Source: Mesostigma viride (lineage: Eukaryota; Streptophyta; Mesostigmatophyceae; Mesostigmatales; Mesostigmataceae). Taken from it: a stretch of 52,500 bases of DNA. This document shows positions 7,601 through 17,546 of this stretch, piece by piece (within the stretch, counting starts at the first letter, position 1; each line of letters opens with the position of its first letter). Both the position numbers and the translations under genes were made by a program. The stretch covers positions 3,776,771 through 3,829,270 of the forward strand of contig RPFO01000276.1 in the NCBI GenBank assembly GCA_009746045.1, in the 5' to 3' direction. The notes under the pieces are model-generated. The model was given only the letters and a program-made list of their open reading frames with translations. It did not search any database and was not told the DNA's origin.

Positions 7601-9805
7601 GCAAGTCCGCCTGGGAGATGGCTCCATTCGAGAAGAAGCCACCGTTGCCGCCAGCCATTTGCGGCTTTCTCGTGCTGGACGGGAACCACTTTACCACACT
7701 CATCAAATCGGTGAAATTCGAACTGGTCACCGACAATATGACGGTGGACCAAAGATCTGTGTGGTACCAGGCAATGCTGAATGGTTTCATGAAGGCGGAA
7801 AAGCTCAGGGTCGTTGCGCGGGGAGGGAAGGAGCAGGAGGTCACGAAGACCGTGGCCGCGGCGAAGCTGGAGGAGTGGGCAACTGATTGGACGAATTTCG
7901 GGGGGGTGGACGTGCAGATGCTCAAGGGTGAGACCATCCTGCCGACCTGGTGGCAGATCCGTGAACAGAAGGTAAGCCAGGTTGCGACCGCCGGCGTTTC
8001 TATAAGTGGTTTTCTTGTGTTAATTTCAGTATGCCATTAGTTCGGTCAAGATGCGACCGCCGGCGTTTCTATAAGGGGTTTTCATGTTCCACCTTAGCAT
8101 GCCATATTTTGGTCAAGATGCGACCGCCGGCGTTTCTGTCAGTCGTATTCTTGTTCTCAGTTGAGTTGTGCTTATTTGGGAGGACTGTCGATGTGTCTCT
8201 GCGCGTTGTTGCCCTACGGGGATGCAGGTTACCGAACAAGTCGGCAAGATGATCGAAGTTGTCAGGCAGCTCGGGAACGCCATGAACGCCGAGGACACAG
8301 CCCAAGCCAAGGCAACGTGGGGCTCAGCGCTGGGGGATGTGCACCGGGCCTACCAGGCATATGGACCCGTCAAGAGAGGGAAGGGCGTGTCTCTCCCAAC
8401 TCCTCTGTACGGCAAGATCTGGGCGATTGTGAAGCCCTTTTGGCAGAAAGGAGAGCAAGCCAAGGCCGAAGGGGACGGCGCAGGCGACAAGGCAGGAGGG
8501 GCTGAAGAGACGGACAAGTGGGGGCCGGACCAGAAGAACTTCATGCAGCGCTGGCTGTTCTGGTGTGAGGACCCTTTGAAGCCCGCTGTCGACGGCAAGC
8601 CGGCGATCGCACAGGATATCGCGGCTCGGCAAGACTTCCTTGACACGCGCCCTAAAGACAAGGCGCACGAACTGTCCATTTTCACCGCGCATCGGGAACT
8701 TGCGAGTTTCCAGTACTTCGACAGCCTGATCCAAGCGCCGATCATGTCCTGTGAGGCCCCTCCCAGCAACCTGATAAAAATAATGGAAGTCGCCAAGAAT
8801 TTGATAGAGGCGGCAAAGCAATTCGCCCACATCAAGTTCCTGGAGAACCCCGAGCTGATGGCCGCTTGCAAACAACTAAACGGGACTTTCGACCCCGTAT
8901 TGGTGAGGGAGCACGTGTTTGGCGTGAAGCTGAAGGGCACCTTCGCCACGGACCTCGACAAGTTCATCGCCGACTGCCGCCTGACCAGAGACTTTTGGCG
9001 GGTGGTCGTCACGGCCATGAGGGCGATCATTCTCACGCTGAGGGACCTTCCGCCGGCTAAAAGGAAAGTGGTCGACCAGAAGGACTGGAAGTTCCCGAGA
9101 GGGCTGCTCGCTTCCCACCCCCGTCATTTGTATGACGATTTGGGGGTGAAGACCAAACATCTGCTGGGTGTGCCACAGGAGGCGGCGGCGGAGGTCGAGA
9201 AGGAGGTCGAGGAGGCGGCGGAGGAGGGGACTACCAAGGCCAAGAAGGGGTGGAAGGAAAGGTTGGAAGCCTACAGCGATTGGAAGGGGGTGAGGATGGG
9301 ATCCGACTGGATCGCATACAGGACAATGACATGGAAGGAAAACGAAAAAAGAAAGGATCTGGTGGTGACGAAGGTGGTGGACGAGTTGTGCACGGGGAAT
9401 TACAAAATTCCTCGGTCGCTGGAGGACCAGGCGTTTGCTGTGCTGGACCTGGCAGCTGACAGCAACGAGAAGTGGAGGAACCTGCGCAAGTGGGACGCAG
9501 ACTGCATTCCGGAGGAGAGCAACATTCCCAAACCCTCCTCGCATTTGAGCCCGGTCGTGTGGGATGTGGTTGACAAGATGACCAACGCCCTTTTTAGGGG
9601 ACCCTGCAGAGTTCTGCTGGTGTTCGGGGAGCCCGCCCATATCCGCCGGTGGAAGCGCCTGGTCCGCCTTATCAAATATTGGCTTGTTGAAGATGGGTGG
9701 GAAGGCCTCAAATACTTTTCCGACGACGATTCTTCGTCTGATGAGGATGATGATTCGGAGAAGGGGGAAGAGGGGGAGGAGGAAGAGGGGAGGCGGATGA
9801 GATGA
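4651..9805 (+). CDS. Large multi-exon hypothetical protein (six exons, one frameshift)
   Basis: Exons inferred from GT-AG borders and frame: 4651-5325, 5447-5503, 5631-5711, 5836-6342, 6785-7971 and 8228-9805; all introns are phase 0. The first part is low-complexity and proline/glycine-rich with basic patches. From exon 4 on it is a globular, helix-rich, Lys/Glu- and Trp-containing protein ending in an acidic tail (SSDEDDDSEKGEEGEEEE). Exon 5 needs a one-base shift between about 7456 and 7526, since the frame ending at 7528 and the frame open from 7456 to 7971 overlap with no intron signals between them. I recognise no domain: no polymerase, integrase, helicase or capsid motif. Three introns carry quasi-palindrome boxes. 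The gene may run on into the frame that starts near 9806. Confidence 0.55.
5770..5783 (+). other. GC quasi-palindrome box ACGACGGCCGGCGT in an intron
   Basis: It lies in the intron 5712-5835, 52 bases before the 3' splice site, and is followed by TTCTTTACACTTTTCTT, which could be part of the polypyrimidine tract. Six of seven pairs are possible; the mismatch is A-G at position 4. Confidence 0.75.
6325..6745 (+). repeat. Three tandem copies of an exon-end/5' splice site/box unit
   Basis: The sequence GGGGAATGAG-GTAAGT-CTACCTCTGTTGTGAGGGGGGCT, then a GC box (6403-6416), is repeated with variation near 6480 (box 6554-6567) and 6636 (box 6706-6719). The first and third copies keep GAG-GTAAGT. 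The second reads GAGCCAAGTG and has lost the donor. The first copy is the true end of exon 4; the others lie inside the intron. This is a local duplication of about 150 bp that triplicated a splice donor region. Confidence 0.75.
7984..8133 (+). other. Three GC quasi-palindrome boxes (GCGACCGCCGGCGT) in one intron
   Basis: Identical 14-mers at 7984-7997, 8053-8066 and 8120-8133, each followed by TTCT, lie in the intron 7972-8227. Spacing is 67-69 bp, and flanking bases (GGTTTTC, TGCCAT, GGTCAAGATGC) are also repeated, so this is a small tandem array, as at 513-920 and 6325-6745. Confidence 0.8.
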
Positions 9806-10030
9806 GGATGAGAGGAGGAGAGAGGAGGAGAGGAGGACGAGGAGGAGGAGGACGAGGAGGACGAGGAGGACGAGGAGGACGAGGAGGACGAGGAGGAGGA
9901 TATTGCTGAGGGGCACCCGCCCGGGATGGGTGAGGGGCAGGCGGAGGGGGAGAAAGGGGATGGGGATGGGGAGAGGGAGGAGGGGGGAGGGGGAGAGGGA
10001 CGGGGGAGGAGATGGAAGGGGAGGGAAAAA
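9730..10030 (+). repeat. GA-rich low-complexity tract
   Basis: Purine-rich GAG/GAC/GGG repeats (GAGGAC units at about 9830-9895) encode Glu/Asp runs in one frame and Gly/Arg runs in another. All three plus frames stay open for long stretches, so frame choice and the exact end of the preceding gene are unsafe here. Confidence 0.8.
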
Positions 10031-11759
10031 GCGCAGTCGGGGTGATGGAGGCTTGCGTGATGAGACAATGGGGGGGGATGAAGACAACAGGGGGGGAGGT
10101 AAGCGCCAGCGTGCTGGTGAAGGAGACTCGAGGCCTGTCGTTGGAAACGCCGGCGGGCGTATCTGTGACGAGGAGGGGGATCGCCAGCGGGAGGGAGGCT
10201 CGCGGCCTGTTACTGGAAACGCCGGCGGGCGTATCTGTGATGAGGAGGGGGATCGCCAGCAGGAAGGAGGCTCGCGGCCTGTTACTGGAAACGCCGGCGG
10301 GCGTATCTGTGATGAGGAGGGGGATCGCCAGCAGGAAGGAGGCTCGCAGCCTGTTACTGGAAACGCCGGCGGGCGTATCTGTGATGAGGATGGGGATCGC
10401 CAGCAGGAAGCAGGCTCGCGGCCTGTTACTGGTAGCGCCGGCGGGCGTTCCCGATTTACGGGAGGCGGTCGTGTCCGACAGATGGGAATGAGGCCTCGTC
10501 AGGATTCATGGGGACCCCCGGTTGAGGGGACCCCCGCCCTCGCCTCGGTTTCTTTGGGTCTGGGTGACGATCCCGTACCGTCGTCAGGAAGGACGGTTGT
10601 GATGACTTTGCCCCCCCGCTCGACGGGGATGGAGCAATGCCCGAACACGATACTGCTGAATGAGGATGACGATCCGGAGCCGTCGGCTGACACGGATTTT
10701 GTTGCGAGCACCCCACTGCAGAAGAGGGTATTGGAGGCTCGTAACGTGGAGGGTCCGCCGACAGTCTCAGGTGGAGGGCCGGCGTTTGCCGGATTGATGC
10801 GCCCGACTGAGGTGGTCGATGTTGAGGCGCCGCCAGGGACATCGACCGCACCGTTGACCGCATTGACGGATATCTTCGATCGACGAAGGATGCCCTTCCA
10901 CGCTCCAACGGTACATTCGGCCGGTAAATTTCATTTTCAATAAACGAGTTTTATAAGTACCTTAATATATTTCTACATAAGTTTTTTTGCATCAGTCCAT
11001 GGCTTCATTGATTTCTCACACGACCCTTCCGTATTCATGTTAATTGGCATGTGCTTACGTGCAGGGAAAGGCGAAGAAGAAACTCCAGTTCGGTTTCCCC
11101 GTGGATCCGCGTCTGGGACTGTGTCCGGAGAGGCCGGCCGTGTTGTTGGCCAGGCCGCGGTCGGCGAACCAGTTGCACAACCGGGGGCGGGAGGGGCCTC
11201 CCTCCCACCCAACGCACCAGCCCACGCACCAGCCTTACCGTGCGGTCAGCCAGAAAAAACGTACGAAGAGTTGATGGCAGAGGCGGCGGCTGCGCAGGGG
11301 CAGAAGGCAAAACGTCGGGGAGGGGGCAGGCGAGGGGCGGGGCAGGAGACGGAGGGTGCCGACGAACCTGCACAGCCGCAGAAGGGTGGTGGTCAGGGCA
11401 GAGATGCGACGGCCGAAAACCGAATCAGGGACGTTCGGCCGGACGTCCGGATGCGCTTTATGGATGGCGCGAAACTGAGTCGCGGAGGTTGGAGTTCGAA
11501 ATGGGTAGACGAGGTGTGCATAAACTGGGAGCACAAGTACCCCAAGAAGGAAGATTTTCCGCTCTTTGGCACCCTCCTGGGCAAAGAGAGGGAGAAGGTG
11601 GTGATCAGATGGTTTGATGAAGGGCACGACCTCGGTTGGAGTAATGAGTGCGAGCAAAAGTTTCGTTTCCCTCTGAAGTTCGCTAGAGAACATGTTACTC
11701 TCCTGAAGGAAGGCGCCAGCTGGGACAACATTCCTTCATATCGATCTGGCAAGCGATGA
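9903..11759 (+). CDS. Hypothetical protein with 24-aa repeats (two exons), possibly the 3' part of the preceding gene
   Basis: Exon A runs to 10923 (donor GTAAAT) and exon B is 11065-11759. The splice joins G to GG and keeps the frame. The start at 9903 is only a frame boundary (a TTG codon, no clear ATG), so this may be a continuation of the 4651-9805 gene after a shift in the GA-rich tract. Exon A has five 24-residue repeats rich in Gly, Asp and Arg, then a proline-rich region. Exon B has a Gly/Ala/Gln-rich linker and a C-terminal globular piece of about 120 residues rich in Trp, Lys and Glu. No family recognised. If the intron is retained, a TAA overlapping AATAAA at 10939 would end the product early. 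Confidence 0.45.
10100..10470 (+). repeat. Five tandem 72-bp coding repeats carrying the box in reverse orientation
   Basis: Copies of ACGCCGGCGGGCGT start at 10147, 10219, 10291 and 10363, with GCGCCGGCGGGCGT at 10435, exactly 72 bp apart. Each is preceded by GGAA or GGT. Read on the minus strand they are ACGCCCGCCGGCGTTTCC, nearly the same as the intergenic box and its TTTCT tail. The 72-bp period keeps the frame open and gives a 24-residue repeat. Confidence 0.85.
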
Positions 11760-12600
11760 TGGGCGAGGACTTTGCACGAAATCGCGTTTTGCACGTAATT
11801 GCCCACCGCAACGTGGAGAAATGCAGATGTACATAGTAGTTGGTTCAGTGACCGTGACTTTGGGCAGTTTAGTAGTTGGGGTGACGTGTCCAATGTATAT
11901 ATTAAAAATATAATTACTTACAGCAGAGTGAAATCACTCAAACCAAAGCAAACGCCCAGCTATAAACCTATATACAGAGCCATGTCAAAGCTCTATACTA
12001 CGATAAGACCAATGGAAACGCCTAACGGGAGGAACCTAATAGCCCTGCTGCACCGCAAAATCAGCCCGCGTACGGCGGAGCATGATGTCAGCCATGGCCC
12101 GAGTCAGCGCCACCGACAAGCGCTGACGCCAATATGACGTCCAGGTCCGCGCCGACCATGGGGCCCGCTGGCCCTCCAGGTCCAGCCGGTCCTCCCGGAG
12201 CCGGCAACACTCCTTGAAGAAGGCGGAGGTCAGGGGCCCCATGGCCAATGTATATATGGTGGGGCGCGTCCAAGGGGGTCCACGCTGATTGAGCACTTGC
12301 ATGTGTTCTTTCAACATATTCGGACATGTATGAAATGAATAAATTGTTTGGACGATTGCAAATTGATTGATTGAAGAATGAGATACCATTAATAATTGAA
12401 AAATGTAAAACCTCATTGTGAATTTGTACTTCAAACTTTCACATGCATGCCCCAAATTGTGCATTTGTGCAGGTTTTAATTATGAGAAGTAGCATTTCTC
12501 TACAAATATTGAGAAATTTAGGGGCACTTGGGGTTGTTGGCCATGTTCATTCATGATAAAATGGACTTTTTATGCTGTAAAATCATATTCCACTAGTCCA
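11760..12600. other. Mostly unassigned sequence with one minus-strand coding relic
   Basis: From 11760 to about 12035 nothing is recognised. At 12036-12310 the minus strand holds a stop-free, GC-rich stretch of about 90 codons (WTRPTIYTLAMGPLTSAFF and following, ending LTRAMADIMLRRTRAD) that looks like a piece of a real protein, possibly from a mobile element, but I cannot place it. The AT-rich stretch at 12311-12600 shows nothing. Confidence 0.4.
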
Positions 12601-12859
12601 AAACGCTGCTTTCATGACGTCAAAAGTACCAGCAATGGCCCTAGGTTGGAGCAGTAGATGTTGGGGACGCCCGGTACAACAACATTTCGCCGGCAACTGC
12701 TATGCAGTGCATTTTCTTCGGGGACTACGCCTCGAGCTTCTTGAGCTGTGCCTCCACCTTCACAGCATCCGCCGCCTCCTGGAATATGACGGCGTACTGA
12801 TTTTACACAGAGCCGCGACCTGCTGCTGTCGGGCCTCTACACCCGGCCCGAGCTTCAGC

Positions 12860-13390
12860 ACATGCTTCTCTGCTCCCTTCTGACGAAGTCTGACGGCGAG
12901 ATCTGGGCCCCCACCATCTCCGCAGCCGCATACCGCTCCATCCTCACGGAAGCCTTCCAGCAGCACGTGACCCCCCTTACTGCCGATGTGGCAGCAATGG
13001 GAGGCACGCTGGTTACTACTGCATGAGCTCCCTCACCTTTCCACCACCGTCGCCTCGATCCACCTCCACCGCCATTTCCGTTTCCATTTCTGCCGGCATC
13101 AAGGCCCAGCTCCTCGACATCGACCAGCGCCTCCACGCCACCGCCACCGCCCTCGAGTGCCTAGCTGCACAACACCGCAGGCCTCACCGCCCAGGCGGTG
13201 AAGGACATCGCTGCCCGGCAGCCGGCATCTGCTGGCCCGGCCAGCAATGCTCCTTCCACCCAGACCGAGGCGAGCCCGGGAGGGGGTTGGGTGACCACTA
13301 GAGCTTGGGTAGTGGCACCCAGCTGCCTTCTGGGCCGGAGGGGGAGGCTGCAGCCGGAGCTGCACATGCAGACGTATTTTCAGGGCTAAG
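12860..13390 (+). mobile_element. Degenerate fragment of LINE-type ORF1
   Basis: The plus strand has shifted pieces of the ORF1 protein found complete elsewhere in the window: an alanine-rich start (AFQQHVTPL-type), a serine/proline-rich stretch, a helical part (QAQLLDIDQRLHATATAL-like) and a match to the GLTAQAVKDIA motif at about 13180-13215. Stops and shifts break it. It is a relic of the ORF1-only elements at 13.7, 40.2 and 42.6 kb. Confidence 0.65.
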
Positions 13391-13870
13391 CGCAGCCGCC
13401 AGGCTGCGTTGCGCGTAGGAGCGTTTGCTCGCCAAATATTGCGTAATAGCTTCGGAAAATTATATTGGCGTGTGCGTCTTAGAAAGACGAAGCGATTGTG
13501 ATATTCACAGCCGAATTCGGTGCCCAAACGTGAAAGTTATGCATGAGCTCTGCCGTCAGCCATGGCTACCTCGTGGCTCGTGGCTCATGGCTCGTTAGGT
13601 ATATGCTCACATATGGTGGGTCTTATATTCTCCCGATTTCTGGCCTGCGCTGGTTGTCTCCTTGATATGCTCACATGGGTCTTATTGCACCCACAGAACT
13701 TGCCGGATCGTCTATTAATTAATTAATTAATTAGGAACATAATAACTCCGTTGTGAGTACTGAATGTAGCACATATCCCACAGTAGGGGCATATGGCTTT
13801 TAATACATTCTAAGCTACTTCCTGCAAGGGTGGGAATGTAAACGACACTTGCTCTAGGTGCACCAATTAA

Positions 13871-16800
13871 CCCATGGTCCGCCAGCACTTTTTTTGGTTT
13901 TTTGACCCCTGAAAATGAAAAAAATCATAACTCCTAGACCACAACTCCAAACACCCTCAACCAAGATGCCAGGAATATCTACACTTCAAGGGCTTTCAGA
14001 ATATGCAATAATATCACGAGTCCATTCAGTGCCCTGGATGTTATCTTCAGTCAAAGTTGGACAAAAGACGAACTTTTTCGTGTTAGAAAAAGTTAACCCC
14101 CCCCCTTTTCTCCGGGGGAGGATTCTAAACACCAAAATCATGGTTGGATATTTTTATTAGAATGTTCAGGGGTCCCCCAACGGGGGGGGTGCACTCAGAA
14201 TTGCATTTTACACACGGCACCATGCTCATATTGACACATGACTACGAACACCCCAAATGGAGAAAAATGCCATGCTATACAATTATGCAATATAAATGAC
14301 CACAATAGAGTGCCAAACCTGCTGGAATCCAAACATGACGCCAACTTGCCATCACTGAACGTTATCCCCCAAAGAAGTGCCACAAATTGTGCACCATAAT
14401 GGCTAATACCCCTCCTAGAGCAGGCATGGAAAGCTGTTGCAATAACACTATCCTACTCATCAAAAGACATGTAAGGACGTACGAGTTTCCCTGCAAACAA
14501 CGTGCAAACGCATTGCCGTACCTGCCTCGATCATGACCTGGCCGGGTTCCGCTGGCCGGCAAGCTCATACGTCACGTATGCAGCTACTAGTGGGAGAGGC
14601 GGCCATAGCCGCTCTATCCATGCATCTGTCATCATTACCATGTTTAACCCCTAAATGGTCTTGCTGCCGATTTTCCGCCAAAAATCGAGTTCCAGCCGAT
14701 GCATCGGCCCCTTCTCGGGGGACCAGATGCCGCGAAATCTATTGAGAATTAGGAAAAGTTTAGCTGAGAAGATCGAAAGTTTATAAAATTCTTCACAGCA
14801 TGGTACTAGGGTTTGCATACTTTTGACAAAGTTATAGAGGTGTTCTGGCCGGTCAAAGTACAAGGGGTCAGGGTACTTTTTCACGTACAACGTGCATTCC
14901 GGAAAACGACGACCTGGCCATGGCGGCTTGCGCCCACGCATGGCATTTACGTTTTCGTTCGAATTTTCTGTCCAAACTTAGGATATTGATTTTATACGTC
15001 CTAAAGATCATACAGGCCAATTTTTGGTTCGCGGGAATGCCATTTGATAGGTGTCGGCAGCGTTCTTGCTGGAAAAAACTGCGATCAGGCCGGACGATAG
15101 AAACGTTGACAGCAATACCTTTCCGGCGTATTTTAAAGGATATATCGGTTTCTTTTTACTTTTTATGATACATAGTGGTCGTAAACGTGCAAGGGTGGCC
15201 AGAAATCGCCGAATCCAGCGACCATGCTGCACAGCTTTGGTGTGCCGAAATGCGCCATTTTGCGGCCACCGGCTGGGCCAAGGTAACGCCATCCATGCCT
15301 GGTAAAGCTTAAGCATCGTTTTCCTATCGATGTTTGACATTTATATATACGTTCTAGCTTGTGTAGCACATTCTTTTTGCACTATTCATGCTCTTTCTTG
15401 ACCCTGGCCTGGCCCCTTTCTAAAACACCATTCTTAGATGCTTCCCTCAGTCAGTTGACCTGCCACAGGGTGATGGTGATAAGTTTTAGAGGCTGTATGG
15501 GTTTGAATACCTCCATATATGTTTGTTATACATTTCCCATACACATATTGCATGAGTGTGAGGCAGTTGGCTGGTCTCTGTGGCATCATCAAGCACGTAA
15601 CTGGTGAGTAAAAGCTTCCCATTGACAGCATGTGCCACCAGGTGTGCTGGCCATCACCTGGCAAGCTATAGCAGCTTAGGCCTAGTTTATCCTTGCTAGG
15701 GCAGGCTGAAATAGGCTCAACACCACTAGTTTGTTGGTGGCTGCCTCCTAGAATGCATGCCTTGCGTAGGGTGTCCGTACCACGTTACCTACGTGCATGG
15801 ACAAGGTGGCACCTGCACATAGGTGCCATGTAAGGGCAGTGTGATGATGCAGTTATGTTTCCCCATCATTGTGGAAGGGAAATGTATTGTTTGGCATGGT
15901 TGGTGGCCATATTAGGAGGTCGTATGCCCACCCCTACTCCCTTGGTTGCTTTTTACCAACGGTACCCCTATGGGCTGTACTGGGTGTAACTGCTGGTATA
16001 CCCACCCAAATGATGACCCCAATGGCTCAAACTGTTCAGCAACTAATTGTTTATCATCCCTGAAGTGGTAGGTGCCTAGGTCTTATAACATAATTCAAAA
16101 TGCACATTCTACCAAAAATGAAAACGCGCGTCTTGACCCCCCTGACTTTGACGGCAGTTAAACATGGCCTACCCTGCATATATGTGAGGTTGTGATATAC
16201 CAACCCGAAGGGCAACTCATGGACATGCTTGGCCCCCAAGGACAGCCATTGGATATGGGTAGGTTGGATGGCATCTGGTTTGCAAAATTGTGAAGATCCA
16301 GCCGATTTATCGGCAGGATCTCAGACCATTTAGGGGTTAAGATATGTGCAAAGATGACGTCTAACGCGTCCACGTCCCCAGCAAATGGCGCAGCGGACTT
16401 TCGTAAAGACGCGGGAGGCCCAGGCAGACGGAAACTCCCAAGAACCAAAGGAAACCGGCGATACCAAACGGGACGTCTCGTCTGACAGTGACTACCAAGA
16501 CAGAGGTAATAGCCACTGCGTATTTTCTCAACAGCATAAATCTGATCATTCTCGACGTACCAAAATAATGCATCATCGTTCAGGGGTCATCATCTGACCC
16601 ATTTCAAGCCGCGGAACCCAAAATTGCCACAAAATGGCGCGCTGACAGCCATATCTTGCTATGCGCGCGCGCAACGGTAAAAAATGTTAGCAAAAGTCAC
16701 GTGACTGCATGCAAGAAAGTGGTGGTATTTACTGTGCTATGGCGCAATTACCTACCGAACCTAAGCATTTTCATTGAGGTTGGGTCTGCCCCGACCCGCC

Positions 16801-16905
16801 GGACATATTTACGTTACGTCACTTACGTCGCAGGTCACGGAATTACGCGGTACAATTACGTTACGTGTGTTGTGGTCAAATTTGACCACATCGGCGGACC
16901 ATGGG
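13871..16905. mobile_element. piggyBac-like DNA transposon, outer element (TTAA target site)
   Basis: The ends are CCCATGGTCCGCC at 13871 and its exact reverse complement ending at 16905. Both are flanked by TTAA (13867-13870 and 16906-16909). TTAA target duplication with CCC...GGG ends is the hallmark of the piggyBac superfamily. The insertion splits LINE-derived sequence whose intact form is present elsewhere, and removing the element with one TTAA restores that sequence. No recognisable transposase remains. A short acidic frame at 16385 with SSDSDYQD resembles the acidic start of such proteins, but this is weak. Most likely non-autonomous. Confidence 0.75.
14648..16336. mobile_element. piggyBac-like DNA transposon, inner element nested in the outer one
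   Basis: Terminal inverted repeats CCCCTAAATGGTCT (14648) and AGACCATTTAGGGG (ending 16336) are flanked by TTAA at 14644-14647 and 16337-16340. Subterminal palindromes CCAGCCGATGCATCGGC (14692) and CCAGCCGATTTATCGGC (16299) are shared by both ends. About 1.7 kb with no frame that looks like a transposase. It is a different family from the outer element by terminal sequence. Confidence 0.75.
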
Positions 16906-17219
16906 TTAAGGGCAACTGCACCCCCATGATCTATCAAGCTATGCCCAGCTAAGGGGGAGCCTGTCATGTGGGGGAAGATCAACAATCAACATGCATGGCT
17001 ATACGAGAGCTAGGGCATGGCTTCTCATCAGAGAGTGACTCTCTGTATAGGCAGGGCTGAGCTAATTCAACATCCATGGGGGTCCCATTATAGGCAGGGC
17101 GTGGCTAAACTCTTAAATGCATCATCCATGGCCATTATGGGCGCACATGCGCTGGGGCCGCGTGGTAGGCTAAGCCTTAATGCCTTATACTAATCTACAT
17201 TACTGCTTAATAATATTCC

Positions 17220-17546
17220 CTAGACTGGGGGTGCCTGCCAAGGCTTGTGGTCGACGTGGATGACGCCCCCTCTCCAGTATTCCGGTTTCCCCCCTGCGCT
17301 TTGCCGTATCTGGAGGTAGGTCGGCCGCCATAGCTCGCGTCGCCGTTGTTGCTGGGCCAGGGTCAGGTCGTCGTCCAGCGTGAAGTGAGTCCTCGAGAGC
17401 TTCTTGCGGTTTTTAAGAAACAACAGCTTGTCCGCCATGTACTTAAAGGTGAGGAGCACGGGTGCCGGGCCAGCCTTACCCCGCGCGCAGGGGAGGTGAA
17501 CAGCCGACATGCGCAGCTCACCAGTAATGTGCATGGGGGTGCCCAA
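17220..17546 (-). pseudogene. ORF1 C-terminal part of the split ORF1-only element
   Basis: The minus-strand frame carries the features seen in the better copies: ARGKAGPAP, LLTFKYMADKLLFLKNRKKL, then LDDDLTLAQQQRRRELW. This pattern (a nucleic-acid-binding RRM-like strand followed by the D-D-L-T-x-x-Q-Q helix) is typical of L1-type ORF1 proteins, which bind the element's RNA as a chaperone. An out-of-frame continuation toward 17780 holds the coiled-coil part, so the gene is broken. Confidence 0.65.

Noticed and set aside
8876-10087. 403-codon minus-strand open frame
   Set aside because: It mirrors the GA-rich and well-supported plus-strand coding region; its Leu/Pro/Ser runs come from the reverse of acidic repeats.
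10100-10470. CRISPR-like array of equal-length repeats
   Set aside because: The 72-bp units are identical throughout with no variable spacers, lie in a coding frame, and the genome is eukaryotic.
1027-11759. Definite giant-virus or Polinton insertion
   Set aside because: No capsid, ATPase, protease, integrase or DNA polymerase motif was found, and the large gene has ordinary GT-AG introns; kept only as a hypothesis.
16385-16597. piggyBac transposase start (SSDSDYQD)
   Set aside because: Only a short acidic stretch, placed at the wrong end of the element and followed by stops.
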